Below are positions 44,918 through 54,722 of a stretch of 64,000 bases of DNA, in pieces (within the stretch, counting starts at the first letter, position 1; each line of letters starts with the position of its first letter). Both the position numbers and the translations under genes were made by a program. The DNA is from Planctomycetota bacterium (GTDB lineage: Bacteria; Planctomycetota; B15-G4; SIAN01): NCBI GenBank assembly GCA_028289345.1, contig JANQQL010000029.1, positions 1 through 64,000 of the forward strand, given 5' to 3'. The notes below the pieces were generated by a model that had not been told where the DNA came from, ran no database searches, and saw only the letters and a list, made by a program, of their open reading frames with translations.

Positions 44918-47900
44918 CTATTTTCTTAGATGCACGTAGAACTGGGAGATCTGCAAACCAACCTGGGTGTACTGGATCGTTTTTCCTGCATTCTTTCCCC
45001 TGAGATAGGACTCGTGGTTCGCTGGATCGTTCAGCCCGAAACCCGCTTCATGAAGTGTGCTGTGAAGGTGGCCGGATTGCCACCTCTCGTTAATTCCTTC
45101 CAGCATTCCCACTGAGACCCAGAAACTGTCGAGAATCTCGCGCAATTCGCCTTCCGGGATCGCATCGAGATTCGCCAGAAGCTCGTTCGCGCCGTTTCGG
45201 ATGTCTTCCCTGAAAGGCTTCACGATTGAGTCGGTCATCAGCTGGACTCGAAACAGGTTACTTTCAACACTGAGAAAGAAGCGATTCAATTCCCTGCCAT
45301 AGTTGCTGGAGGCGTCAGCGGTGCCTGCCTTGACGTACTCCTGCTTCGCTTTCGTCATGCTCTTGAACTTGCTGTTCGTATGGTCGAGCCAGTCAACCGT
45401 GTCCTCGGCATATTCCAAGAAATCTTCCTCATAAGAATCAAGACCAAGCCGATAACGGACGGTTTTCTCAGGGTCGTCGAGCATCGACCCATAGGTGTCG
45501 AAGAGGCTGATCAACTGGTCGACAGCATTGATGAGAGCGTCAAGTTCCTCCAGAAGGAGCGAGCTCGCGTCATTCTTCTTTGCCTCCTTTCTCAGCTCTT
45601 TCAGTTCGTCGCGTTTCTCCTTGAGTTCGTTCCGAATGCGCTTGCGGCGCTCCCGGGGCGTTTCTTTCTTCTTCTCGAGTCCCGTCGGGTCGGTATGAGA
45701 CCATGGGTTGTTACCGACGTATGCGTATGAATTGCCATAGCTGTCAGGATCACCCCAGGCCCCGAGTGGATCACGGGTGGTGAATCGACCGGCGATTGGG
45801 TCAAAGTACCGAGCCCGGAAGTAGTAGAGACCACTTTCTGAGTCTAGTCGCCTGCCGGTGAAGAAGAGTGGATTGCCCACCGAGGATCCCGTCGGTCGGA
45901 CCGTGAAGCTGCTCTCGTCGAGAAGCTCGCCATAGTCTTCGTATTCGTATTCCTCTCCATCCACAAGGTTCCCCGACGGGTCGATCAGGCGATGCACGTT
46001 TCCGAGATCGTCCGTGACATACGCGTACGAGTTCACTCCTCGGGACATGACGAGGATGTCGTCGATGTGGTCGCCGTAGACGTAGGTCGCCAGAGTGATT
46101 CCCTGCTCGTCGCGCTCCTCGATCACATGCTCTCCCAAATGGAAGTAGCGCGTCGTTTGCCCCGCAACGATCCGCTCGGTCCGACGACCGAAGGCGTCGT
46201 ATCGGTAGACGGATTGATCTCCGGTCTGGTGGTTGGTGTGACTCACCATCAGGTTTCGGAAGTCATACCCTCGTTGAACCGGGTGCTGCGCAATGGACGG
46301 GCCCTGCTTGGCGTAGGTTTCGAAGAGATTGCCCGCATTGTCGTAGGAACAGAGTTGACGAGGAGTATGGGTGTACTGGTTGACCGGAGCATCCGGGGGC
46401 ATCATCAAGTACGCGCCAGCGCTCGCTCCCCCCGCAACGGCAACTCGGTTCCCGGCCCCATCCAGAGTGTACGAGATGGTGCGATTCTTGCCTCGCCCGG
46501 CACCGGTTCGAACGGACTGAATGAGCTGTCTCACCGAATCGTAGGAGTACGTATGCGTAACCCCCGACAGCTCATTCCGGCGCTGGATTTTGTTGTTCTC
46601 GCGGTCCCATTGGAACGTCCGGTCATCGAGAAGCGGGCTGCCTTCTGCCCCCATCGTCTGAATCGCAAGAATCCTTCCCACCCCGTCGAAAGACCGAGTC
46701 AAAATCACTGAGGACGTGGACGGGAACAGTTCCCGCTGTGCCCATCGAACCGGCCCCACGTGATGATGGGTCGTCAGAGGCACCCCCTCTCCGACATCGA
46801 TCACCTGCTTCAACCGCCCGACGCCGTCTCGCTCGTACCTGAGATGACGCCCCCCCGGGTACATCGCCTCCATGACACGACTGTCGTGGTCGTACTTCGC
46901 GAACACGGTGGCACGGCCTCTCGACTCCTTGACGATGTTCGAAAGGGAATCGTAGGTGCGGGTGATTGTGGCGTCGTCGTTCGATGCGCGCGTGATTCGC
47001 CCGAGCCCGTCATATTCGAACTGCTCCCCCGTCGTTCCGTGAACCCCTGGACCAGGGACAATGGCGCGACTCGTCAGGCGACCGGAAGGATCGTACTGGT
47101 TCACGACAACAGAACCATTGGCATCCATCGACTCGATGATTCGGTCGTTCCCGTCGTAGCTCACCGCTTGAACCATCGTCCCGTCGGCCTGGATCGCGCT
47201 GGCCACTCGGTCGAGAGAATCATATTGCGTTGTGGCACCATGGCCGTTGTCGTCGGTTCTCGAAACCAGACGCCCGTTGCGGTCCCACTGGATCTCCGAT
47301 CGGAGGAAGCCGTCACCGGCAAGGCTGGGGTCGATGTTCCCCTCGCCAGATCCACCGGTTCTCATGGCGTGTTCGACACGCTTCAAACGGTTCAGCGAGT
47401 CATAGGCATAGGTGACGGTGTTTCCATGGTTGTTGATCGGCATCGTGGGAGGGGTCGGGTGTTCCGAGTACCCGTCCAGGCCCGCAAGGTACGACGTCGA
47501 TTGATCCGCGGAACGAGCATCACTCTTGAACACGGGATTGTGGAGTGAGTCGTAAGCGGTTCGGCGAGTGAATCCCAGTCCGTTGACTGTTGCTGTGGCT
47601 CGGTTCACCGCATCGAAGAAATGCCAGCGGTGAAATGTGTCGAACGTGCCGTCCTCACGGAACTCACGCCGGGTTTGCTGAATCTCGTTTCCTTCGAGGT
47701 CGTACACGTGGATCACCTCGAGGCTCAACGCGCTTTGCCAGGTGCCGGCTCCCAGGGAGTCGCCTTCGTTGTCCCATGTCCGAATGACTCGAGACAAACT
47801 GTCGTAAGCGGTCCCAGAGAGGCTTCGGTCATCTCTGACCCGGAGGATCTCTCGTCCCTCTGCGTCGAAGACCATCCGCCGAGTCGCATAGCCGTCTCCC

Positions 47901-50900
47901 GGGGTCAAAGTTCCTTCGTGAACGAGTGCAGGAGGCACGCCTGCCGTGTTCAAGGCGTGCTCGATCTCAAACGCGCGCCCCCGCTCATCGTGATGAGTGA
48001 TCGTGTGGGCGAGAAGTCGATCGCTGGCCCCGTCCACGAACTCCATGTCTCGCGTTTCGACGAGGTTTCCCGCAATGCCCCAAACCGTTTCGCGGTAATG
48101 CCCATCGGCGTTCCCGTCAACGGGAGGCTGCACCTCCTTTGTGAGTCTGTTGAAGGCGTCATACTCGAACCGCCAAAGAGCGCCACTTCCGTCAGTCGTC
48201 CTCACTTCGAGCTCGTTGGCGCCATAGTCGTGAAACACGTTTACTAACTCAGCTGGTGGCGAAGGATTGTCCGGAATCAAGCCGATGGCCGGTTCCGCCA
48301 CAATGTCGGAGTGAGCACCGACGGTTCCGTATCCGGCGGGGCCACCGATCAAGCCCCCGCGAGTCTCGATCCACAAAAGGTTTCTCTCGTCGTAGACCGC
48401 CGATTCGACATTGCTCGGATCGGCGCCCGAGTTCCACTCGGGCTTGAGGGTGACGACCCGATTGCTCTCCTTGTCGTATCGATAGGAGGTGACCGCGCGG
48501 ACCGATTCACTGTCGTCACTGGCGTCCAGGTCCGCGGTGAGCAGGTTTCCAAGGATGTCGTACTCAAAGACGTGAGACACCGTCCCTTGATCGACGAGAG
48601 GCCCCGGCCACCCCGAGCTCGGATCAATGCCAGGGACCTCGTGGTCGATCCGAATGGAAACTTGTTTGTCGTTCCCGTCATACTCGATCGCTGTGGAATG
48701 GCCGAGAGCATTGGTGGCGGTCACGATCTGATCAAGGCTGTTGTATTCTGTCGAAGACAAGTACCCGCGGCCATTCACAGATTGCGTCAGGCGCCCCAGA
48801 ACGTCGTAGGCGTAGTGGACAATCTGGCCGTCCCCAGACTCAGTTTCTGCCAGCAGGCCGCCGCCTGTCTGCGATCCCGGCTCCCCCTGCTGTCCTGTGG
48901 GATCCGTATTCGAGTGATAGCGATAACGGACCAGGCTTCCTTCGGCCGACTGCCGAAGGGTCAAGAGGGAGTGGTCGTTGAAGCGGAGCTTCTCTTCACT
49001 CGCCTGAGCGACAAATGCTGGGGTAGGGCTTGCCGCTGAGGGAATGTCAATCACGTTTGCAGTCGGCGCCCGATTCACAATTGCATTCCCGCGGATCTGG
49101 CCGATTGCACCGTCCCCGTTGACATCTCCCAGCTCGTCTTCCTGAAGAATGGGAGTCAAGTAGGTTTCGACCCCCGGGAGCAACGCAAACTGAGAGTCTT
49201 GATCGAGATCGATCTCCCAGTCTTCGATCAGAGTGTTCACGTCCCCAGTTTCGAGATCCCCTTCCTGGTAGTCGAACACCACGGTGTTCATGTATCGGTC
49301 GAGGGACCACGCACCGCCGTTCGGCGGAGTGTAACTCGGATCGTTGCCCCGTGGATCCACCTGAGCACGGACCTGATTGAACAGAGGCTCGTACACAAAG
49401 GACTCGACAAGGTCCGGAATGCCGGCAGTCCCGGCGTGAACGCGGCGCTGCAGCAGATTTCCCTGCTGAAAGCGATCCGGACTGTCGGTGTCGTACACGT
49501 AGGACTCGTGGCGACCCGGAGCTTTCTCTTCCACCACTTGACCATGCAGGTTGTGAGCTCGAATCGTCACCCAGGACTCGGGATCGGTGGGCCGCATCGG
49601 AGGTTCGTGGGGAACCTTGAGTCGATTGAGAGCTGGATCTCTCGCTTCTGCCTCAGACGACCACGCCATGTCCAGGTAGGTGGAGATCAATAAGGTCTCG
49701 GGGTCCGCGAACTCTGGGCTCTCTGGATTCAGCCTTCCCGTGTATCGGTACTCAAGAACAAGGTTCGCACCCGTGTCGAAAACTCGAAGGGTCACGTTCC
49801 CGTTGGGGCTGACCGACATCGTCTTGCGCGCTTCCACGAACCAACCGTGGTCGACGGGCGATGAAGGAACGTCGTAGAGAAACAGATAGCGACCCCCGGC
49901 CGCGATCCCGGAAGCGTTGGTCCCCCCGAACTCCTGGGCAACGACTCGATCCCCCGACGAGGAGTAGGTATTGACAAGGTAAGGTACCGCGCTGGCGGCA
50001 TCCCCGCCAGCATCCATCAACTCTTGAGGCGCAACAATTCGGGTGAGACACTGGGTGTGGAGACCGTGGTACTGATAGGTGGTCATCTTCCCATCAGGAA
50101 AGTCGTTGCCTGTGGATGTCCCTTGGACGACGGGTGAACGGACGGTCGTGAGATTCTCTCCCTCGTAGCCGTACTCCACGCGTCGTCCGCCGAAGTCTTC
50201 GATCGCAACCAACTTCCCTGTCGGACCGTACGTGAAATCAATGCCCCGCCCGTAGGTATCAAAGATCCGTGACAACCTCTTGTAGTACAGAGGGTTGGGA
50301 TCGACCCCGACCGCTTCGTATTGGAACGAGATGGTGTTTCCATGGCGGTCGGTGGCTTCGCTGATCCAAAACGTCTGAGAGCAGCCTCCCACGTACGGCG
50401 AGGCGGTGTCTCCGGGTGTGAATGTGTAGGTCATTCCGTCGGCGAAACGAATCTGGAATTGGTCAGGCAGAAACCCACTGCTGAAGTCACCGATGGCGCG
50501 GACTTTCCCAAAGAGACCATCGGGAAGATCACCCATCGGCCCCTGCGGGGTCCAGTGAGAGAGCGTCAGACGATCGATGCGGGTTGCACCGTCGTAGTAG
50601 TAAAGACTGGAAAGAACGGGCGTCGAGCCAAAGCACGGCACGCTTCCCCCATCGGGGACGTACTCAACCACGATGCGCTTGAACCAATTGAGGTCCCATC
50701 CGAGACCCAGAGGAGTTTCGACCGCACTGTTGTTGCGATACGTACGCACGATTTCGACATTCATCCCCCGTCCTTGAATGGTGAGGTCCGTCTCTTCCAT
50801 CTGTAGATTTCCGGTGAACTGCACGACCGGGTCACCATCGACAGCGTCTTCTTTCTCGGGATTCGTCTGATCATTCGTTTCGGCCTGGCCGGTTGCTGTT

Positions 50901-50992
50901 CCGGAAGAAGCCCAGGGGGTCAGGGCGACCGCCACTGGCGAACCGGCCAATACGAGGGTCGTGATTCGCAAAGCGTCTTGGAAGTGGCTCAT
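44918..50992 (-). CDS. RHS/YD-repeat secreted protein with variable-looking C-terminal domain
   Basis: DUF6531-like N-term 'DPVVQFTGNLQMEETDLTIQGRGMNVEIVRTYRN', many YD repeats, RHS core 'YFRARYFDPIAGRFTTRDPLGAWGDPDSYGNSYAYVGNNPWSHTDPTGL', then a ~250-aa unrelated tail. Confidence 0.93.
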   Translation of the reverse strand: MSHFQDALRITTLVLAGSPVAVALTPWASSGTATGQAETNDQTNPEKEDAVDGDPVVQFTGNLQMEETDLTIQGRGMNVEIVRTYRNNSAVETPLGLGWDLNWFKRIVVEYVPDGGSVPCFGSTPVLSSLYYYDGATRIDRLTLSHWTPQGPMGDLPDGLFGKVRAIGDFSSGFLPDQFQIRFADGMTYTFTPGDTASPYVGGCSQTFWISEATDRHGNTISFQYEAVGVDPNPLYYKRLSRIFDTYGRGIDFTYGPTGKLVAIEDFGGRRVEYGYEGENLTTVRSPVVQGTSTGNDFPDGKMTTYQYHGLHTQCLTRIVAPQELMDAGGDAASAVPYLVNTYSSSGDRVVAQEFGGTNASGIAAGGRYLFLYDVPSSPVDHGWFVEARKTMSVSPNGNVTLRVFDTGANLVLEYRYTGRLNPESPEFADPETLLISTYLDMAWSSEAEARDPALNRLKVPHEPPMRPTDPESWVTIRAHNLHGQVVEEKAPGRHESYVYDTDSPDRFQQGNLLQRRVHAGTAGIPDLVESFVYEPLFNQVRAQVDPRGNDPSYTPPNGGAWSLDRYMNTVVFDYQEGDLETGDVNTLIEDWEIDLDQDSQFALLPGVETYLTPILQEDELGDVNGDGAIGQIRGNAIVNRAPTANVIDIPSAASPTPAFVAQASEEKLRFNDHSLLTLRQSAEGSLVRYRYHSNTDPTGQQGEPGSQTGGGLLAETESGDGQIVHYAYDVLGRLTQSVNGRGYLSSTEYNSLDQIVTATNALGHSTAIEYDGNDKQVSIRIDHEVPGIDPSSGWPGPLVDQGTVSHVFEYDILGNLLTADLDASDDSESVRAVTSYRYDKESNRVVTLKPEWNSGADPSNVESAVYDERNLLWIETRGGLIGGPAGYGTVGAHSDIVAEPAIGLIPDNPSPPAELVNVFHDYGANELEVRTTDGSGALWRFEYDAFNRLTKEVQPPVDGNADGHYRETVWGIAGNLVETRDMEFVDGASDRLLAHTITHHDERGRAFEIEHALNTAGVPPALVHEGTLTPGDGYATRRMVFDAEGREILRVRDDRSLSGTAYDSLSRVIRTWDNEGDSLGAGTWQSALSLEVIHVYDLEGNEIQQTRREFREDGTFDTFHRWHFFDAVNRATATVNGLGFTRRTAYDSLHNPVFKSDARSADQSTSYLAGLDGYSEHPTPPTMPINNHGNTVTYAYDSLNRLKRVEHAMRTGGSGEGNIDPSLAGDGFLRSEIQWDRNGRLVSRTDDNGHGATTQYDSLDRVASAIQADGTMVQAVSYDGNDRIIESMDANGSVVVNQYDPSGRLTSRAIVPGPGVHGTTGEQFEYDGLGRITRASNDDATITRTYDSLSNIVKESRGRATVFAKYDHDSRVMEAMYPGGRHLRYERDGVGRLKQVIDVGEGVPLTTHHHVGPVRWAQRELFPSTSSVILTRSFDGVGRILAIQTMGAEGSPLLDDRTFQWDRENNKIQRRNELSGVTHTYSYDSVRQLIQSVRTGAGRGKNRTISYTLDGAGNRVAVAGGASAGAYLMMPPDAPVNQYTHTPRQLCSYDNAGNLFETYAKQGPSIAQHPVQRGYDFRNLMVSHTNHQTGDQSVYRYDAFGRRTERIVAGQTTRYFHLGEHVIEERDEQGITLATYVYGDHIDDILVMSRGVNSYAYVTDDLGNVHRLIDPSGNLVDGEEYEYEDYGELLDESSFTVRPTGSSVGNPLFFTGRRLDSESGLYYFRARYFDPIAGRFTTRDPLGAWGDPDSYGNSYAYVGNNPWSHTDPTGLEKKKETPRERRKRIRNELKEKRDELKELRKEAKKNDASSLLLEELDALINAVDQLISLFDTYGSMLDDPEKTVRYRLGLDSYEEDFLEYAEDTVDWLDHTNSKFKSMTKAKQEYVKAGTADASSNYGRELNRFFLSVESNLFRVQLMTDSIVKPFREDIRNGANELLANLDAIPEGELREILDSFWVSVGMLEGINERWQSGHLHSTLHEAGFGLNDPANHESYLRGKNAGKTIQYTQVGLQISQFYVHLRK

Positions 50993-51214
50993 GGATGACG
51001 ACTCCTGTTGGGAGAGAACTTTTCAGGCTCCGATGGATGCTTTCCAGAAAGACGTGGGAGCCCTCAAACCTGAGCAGTGCTCGGGCGAGAGAGTGCTTGG
51101 CGCCAATGCACCGGAAGGCGATCAATCGCTCCGTGCGCAATCAGTGCCGAAAGGCCGGCAGGCGTTGATCGACGGGGGCACCGCACTTCCCTCGCCCAGG
51201 GCTGAAGGAAGGTC

Positions 51215-54200
51215 TCAAGGATCGTTGGGAAGACTGATTGGTCCGGATTGATCGATCATCACGGCGATGCCCGAAGACGTCCGCATGGTCGCTGGATTCG
51301 AGGATTCGATGACTACCTGGAACGTCGCGAGAAGACCGGTGAAGTCGTACGGGATCTCGACGGTGAGATCGCCACCCTCCACTTCACCGAAGAAGCTGAG
51401 GGGAATCGTCACCGGGGTCTCGACGGCATCCGTCAACAAGACTGCGGGGCCCGCGGTTTCGGTGTGAGTGGCGGCTTTCCCGAACTTCAGCTGCCCGGTC
51501 CAACCAGCTTCGTTCGGGAGCCCTTCGATGCGGAACGTGACCGAGTCTCCGGGGCGGACCGGCACTGGTGCGTCGATGATTTCGAGAGAGAGGGCCGCCT
51601 GAGGATCCGGCCCCGCGTAGTCGATCCCATAATGGCCCGCGTCGGCGTTGAAGTTCAGCGTCTGATGAACGTCACTCTCTGCGCGAATCGGGAAGTCCAG
51701 ATCGCTGGGATTCATCCCGGCCCTGGCGTGTCCGCCTTGAAGTCCGTCAGTCCAGATCCCATCCAGGTCATTGCCAAAGTGTTCACCAAGAGTTGGGTGA
51801 TCCGGATCCTCATGGTTCGAGAACGGATGGAGATAGAAAGCCTCGGAGGGGCTCGGAAGGACGGGTGGCACCGCAGGCGCGGGAAAGCTCACGAACTGGG
51901 GATAGGACTTGCCACGACCGGCCCACAACGTGGCTCCTTCGAGAACCTGGAAGCTCACCTCGCGGTCCTTCGCGTCATTCAAGCTCGGGAGGTGCCCACC
52001 GAACGACGCGGTCATCCCAAAGTAAGTGCCCGGAAACTCCGCGGTCAACTCGACATCCTGGTTCGACAGCTGGAAGAGAGCCATGTCGAGCGCATGGGTG
52101 ATCCACAGCAAGATTTCGGCGTCCATGTTCGTCGCCTGGTTCGCCGGAGAGAAGATTGGTTGGAATGGCTGGCACGAGAAGTCGCGATTGGCGAGATCCC
52201 GGGCCAATGACGTGCCACCGGTCTTTCCTGCACCGTACGCCTCTCGCAAGATCGGAAGTTCTGGAGCGGGCGGGGCACCAGCGAGAGCCGGGGCGAGGTG
52301 ATCCTTGATTCGCTGGCTCAACAACAGGATTAGCTTGTAGGTCTCCAGACTATCGGGATCGGGGCCGAGAGACGTGGTGAGGCTCTGCCCGTCGTTTCCG
52401 GTCAAGTCGAGCCAGTGGTGGAAGTCACCCAATCGCGATCCGATCTCCGCGCAGATTCCCACGGGGAGGATGTTCGTTGTGTTACAAATCTCATTGATTG
52501 GAGGGGTGCTGTTGGGGTTGCTTCCGCTTCCAATCTCAGGGAGCTTGGTCAGCAGCTTCACCATCGCTCGCCGGACCGGGTTGACCGCATCGAACGCAGC
52601 GTCGGCGATCTCGTCCGGGGAAAGGTCCCCGGTGTCATCTCGAAAGAGCTGATGAAGTCGGAGGGAGCGCGCGTTGGGCCCCTTGCTACTCGAACGCAAA
52701 CCCAGGGGCAGCTCGTACCAAGTTCCCGCGGGCCTCTGATTCGCCACCAGAAGCTCTCCGGTGTCACGAATCGTCCAAGGAAGCAGGTCGTAGGGCACAT
52801 GGCGCTGCCAGTCCGCGTTCTTGGGATCGGATCCATCTCCCAGGGCAAAGGCGCCGTTGACCGAGTGAATGTTGCTGAGGTCGCCCCGGGTAGGAACTGC
52901 CACCAGCGGCGTGTAGCAAATCGAGCCGCTCGAGTCCGCGGACACGGAGTGGAGCGCAGGAGTGACCCAGTATTTGGCCGACTCTCGGTATTCCTCGACA
53001 CTGCGAGCTTTCATCATCCGGATCGCCGCCTGGATGGAGTGGCGAGCGATGTCCACGTTGAAGTTGGTTCTTAGAACGAGCTCGTCCCGCTCGTTGAACG
53101 TCTGCCCGGCATCGCTCTCGTAGCTGGTTTGCGTGACAAGAGTCGTCACCACCGGCCCGAGAACAGAAGTCGTCACAGGAAAGGTAAAGGTCGGGTTGGG
53201 ACCTTGTGGGTTCGGCAAGGTCTTGCTTTCGATCAACAAGGTGTGGCTCTCCGCCGTTCCATCACCGTCAGCATCGTAGGAGTATTCACCATTCTGGTCC
53301 GTGTCGAGCTGAACGAGATCCATGATGTCGACGCCGAAGGAGGTCACCCCCCAAGTGACGTCCCTGTTGTACGCCAGAAAGAACGCCGGGCAGCCGACAA
53401 GCGAGATTCCTCGTACGTTGAATCCGACCTCTGGGTGGGTGTTGATCAGGTGCACCTGATGGAACTGGCTCGGGTTGATCAGAGCGGTGTGCGGATCGGC
53501 GAACAGCGCTGCTCCATTTGTGGTGGTGCGCCCCTTGCTAATGGCCCAGGCATCGCTACACAGAGGGTCATCGGCTCCCCCCGTCACAGGATCCAACTTC
53601 AGGTCACTGTCGACGACGTCGCCGATCAAGTATTTCTCGCAGATGTAAGTGTCCACTGCCGCGAGATTCGTTCCATTGCCGTTGTTGAATCCGTTGTCGA
53701 CGTCGGCTTCCTGGAGAATCGCCAAGAGGTCGTCAACCCGAGCCTCATTCTCGGTGACGTCCCCGGCCTGAAACTTCAACTCCGCCAGAACCTCCTTGAA
53801 CGGCTTGCCGCTGAACCAGTAGGCCCACCACTCCCAGCACGCGATACTGTCGGCAGGAACCCATTCTTCGAAGGTGCCCGCTCGAAAGTCGGACAGATGG
53901 GACTCTTCGAGGAGTTCCGGCAACAAGGCAAGGTCTTCCGCGGTCGGCGGGTCCCCTTGAGGAATGGCCCCAAATCGTTGCTCCAGTTCGTCGATGTAGG
54001 CGTTCACCCCATCGGCGTAGGCTTGCAGTGCCTCCCGGGTCATCCCGTCGAGCTTCTGCTCACGTTCGACGGCTGCCCGGTAGAGCTGGATCACTAACAT
54101 CTCGCGGTCCTGCATGCCCGGCGTCTTCCCCTGAGGCGTCCCGCCAGCCCCTTCCTCAGGATCGTCCTCCGGATCGCCACGTAGCTCCAGAAGTCGGCCC

Positions 54201-54415
54201 TGCGCAGACATTCGCACGAGGTGCATTTCAGCCAGGCGGTCCTTGGCGGCGGCATAGCCCTGGCCGAAGAACACCGCGGCGTCGGTGCCCGCCTGGACAT
54301 GGGCAACACCGTCGGGGTCCCAGCGGACTTTGACCTGGTGGGCGTGAAGGTGCACGGCACTGGCGGCCGCCATCCCTGCGGCGATGGCCGCACGAGACAA
54401 GCATCGTCGGAACAT
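51215..54415 (-). CDS. Penicillin acylase-like Ntn-hydrolase family protein
   Basis: 'VKVRWDPDGVAHVQAGTDAAVFFGQGYAAAKDRLAEMHLVRMSAQGRLLELRG'; nucleophile region 'CSDAWAISKGRTTTNGAALFADPHT'; 'VTWGVTSFGVDIMDLVQ'; start at MFRRCL. Confidence 0.85.
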   Translation of the reverse strand: MFRRCLSRAAIAAGMAAASAVHLHAHQVKVRWDPDGVAHVQAGTDAAVFFGQGYAAAKDRLAEMHLVRMSAQGRLLELRGDPEDDPEEGAGGTPQGKTPGMQDREMLVIQLYRAAVEREQKLDGMTREALQAYADGVNAYIDELEQRFGAIPQGDPPTAEDLALLPELLEESHLSDFRAGTFEEWVPADSIACWEWWAYWFSGKPFKEVLAELKFQAGDVTENEARVDDLLAILQEADVDNGFNNGNGTNLAAVDTYICEKYLIGDVVDSDLKLDPVTGGADDPLCSDAWAISKGRTTTNGAALFADPHTALINPSQFHQVHLINTHPEVGFNVRGISLVGCPAFFLAYNRDVTWGVTSFGVDIMDLVQLDTDQNGEYSYDADGDGTAESHTLLIESKTLPNPQGPNPTFTFPVTTSVLGPVVTTLVTQTSYESDAGQTFNERDELVLRTNFNVDIARHSIQAAIRMMKARSVEEYRESAKYWVTPALHSVSADSSGSICYTPLVAVPTRGDLSNIHSVNGAFALGDGSDPKNADWQRHVPYDLLPWTIRDTGELLVANQRPAGTWYELPLGLRSSSKGPNARSLRLHQLFRDDTGDLSPDEIADAAFDAVNPVRRAMVKLLTKLPEIGSGSNPNSTPPINEICNTTNILPVGICAEIGSRLGDFHHWLDLTGNDGQSLTTSLGPDPDSLETYKLILLLSQRIKDHLAPALAGAPPAPELPILREAYGAGKTGGTSLARDLANRDFSCQPFQPIFSPANQATNMDAEILLWITHALDMALFQLSNQDVELTAEFPGTYFGMTASFGGHLPSLNDAKDREVSFQVLEGATLWAGRGKSYPQFVSFPAPAVPPVLPSPSEAFYLHPFSNHEDPDHPTLGEHFGNDLDGIWTDGLQGGHARAGMNPSDLDFPIRAESDVHQTLNFNADAGHYGIDYAGPDPQAALSLEIIDAPVPVRPGDSVTFRIEGLPNEAGWTGQLKFGKAATHTETAGPAVLLTDAVETPVTIPLSFFGEVEGGDLTVEIPYDFTGLLATFQVVIESSNPATMRTSSGIAVMIDQSGPISLPNDP

Positions 54416-54722
54416 GGGGAACCCTCGGGGTGCGGGAGATATCGATCGGGAAAAGTCGTCGCCAGAGGCGCCGGAACCGTCCCGTCTCTCCCGTGCGCAA
54501 CAGGGAACGAAAAGACGCAGAAGAAATGGTGATCTGTTCTTGGGAGGGCCGAGGATGCGATCACCCTTCAAAGCGTGCAGAACACAAACAGGGACCGAAT
54601 CCCATCTGCCGACCGGTCGATGCGTTGACGGTTTTCCAGTGGATCCCTAACGTCTTTGGGCAGGTGGAGAGGTCGGTCAAAGCAGGTCATTCGATCAGAC
54701 CAAGTTGACAGGAGCCGGTCCC

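Noticed and set aside
45992-48247. Several plus-strand ORFs over the RHS gene
   Set aside because: Shadow ORFs of YD repeats
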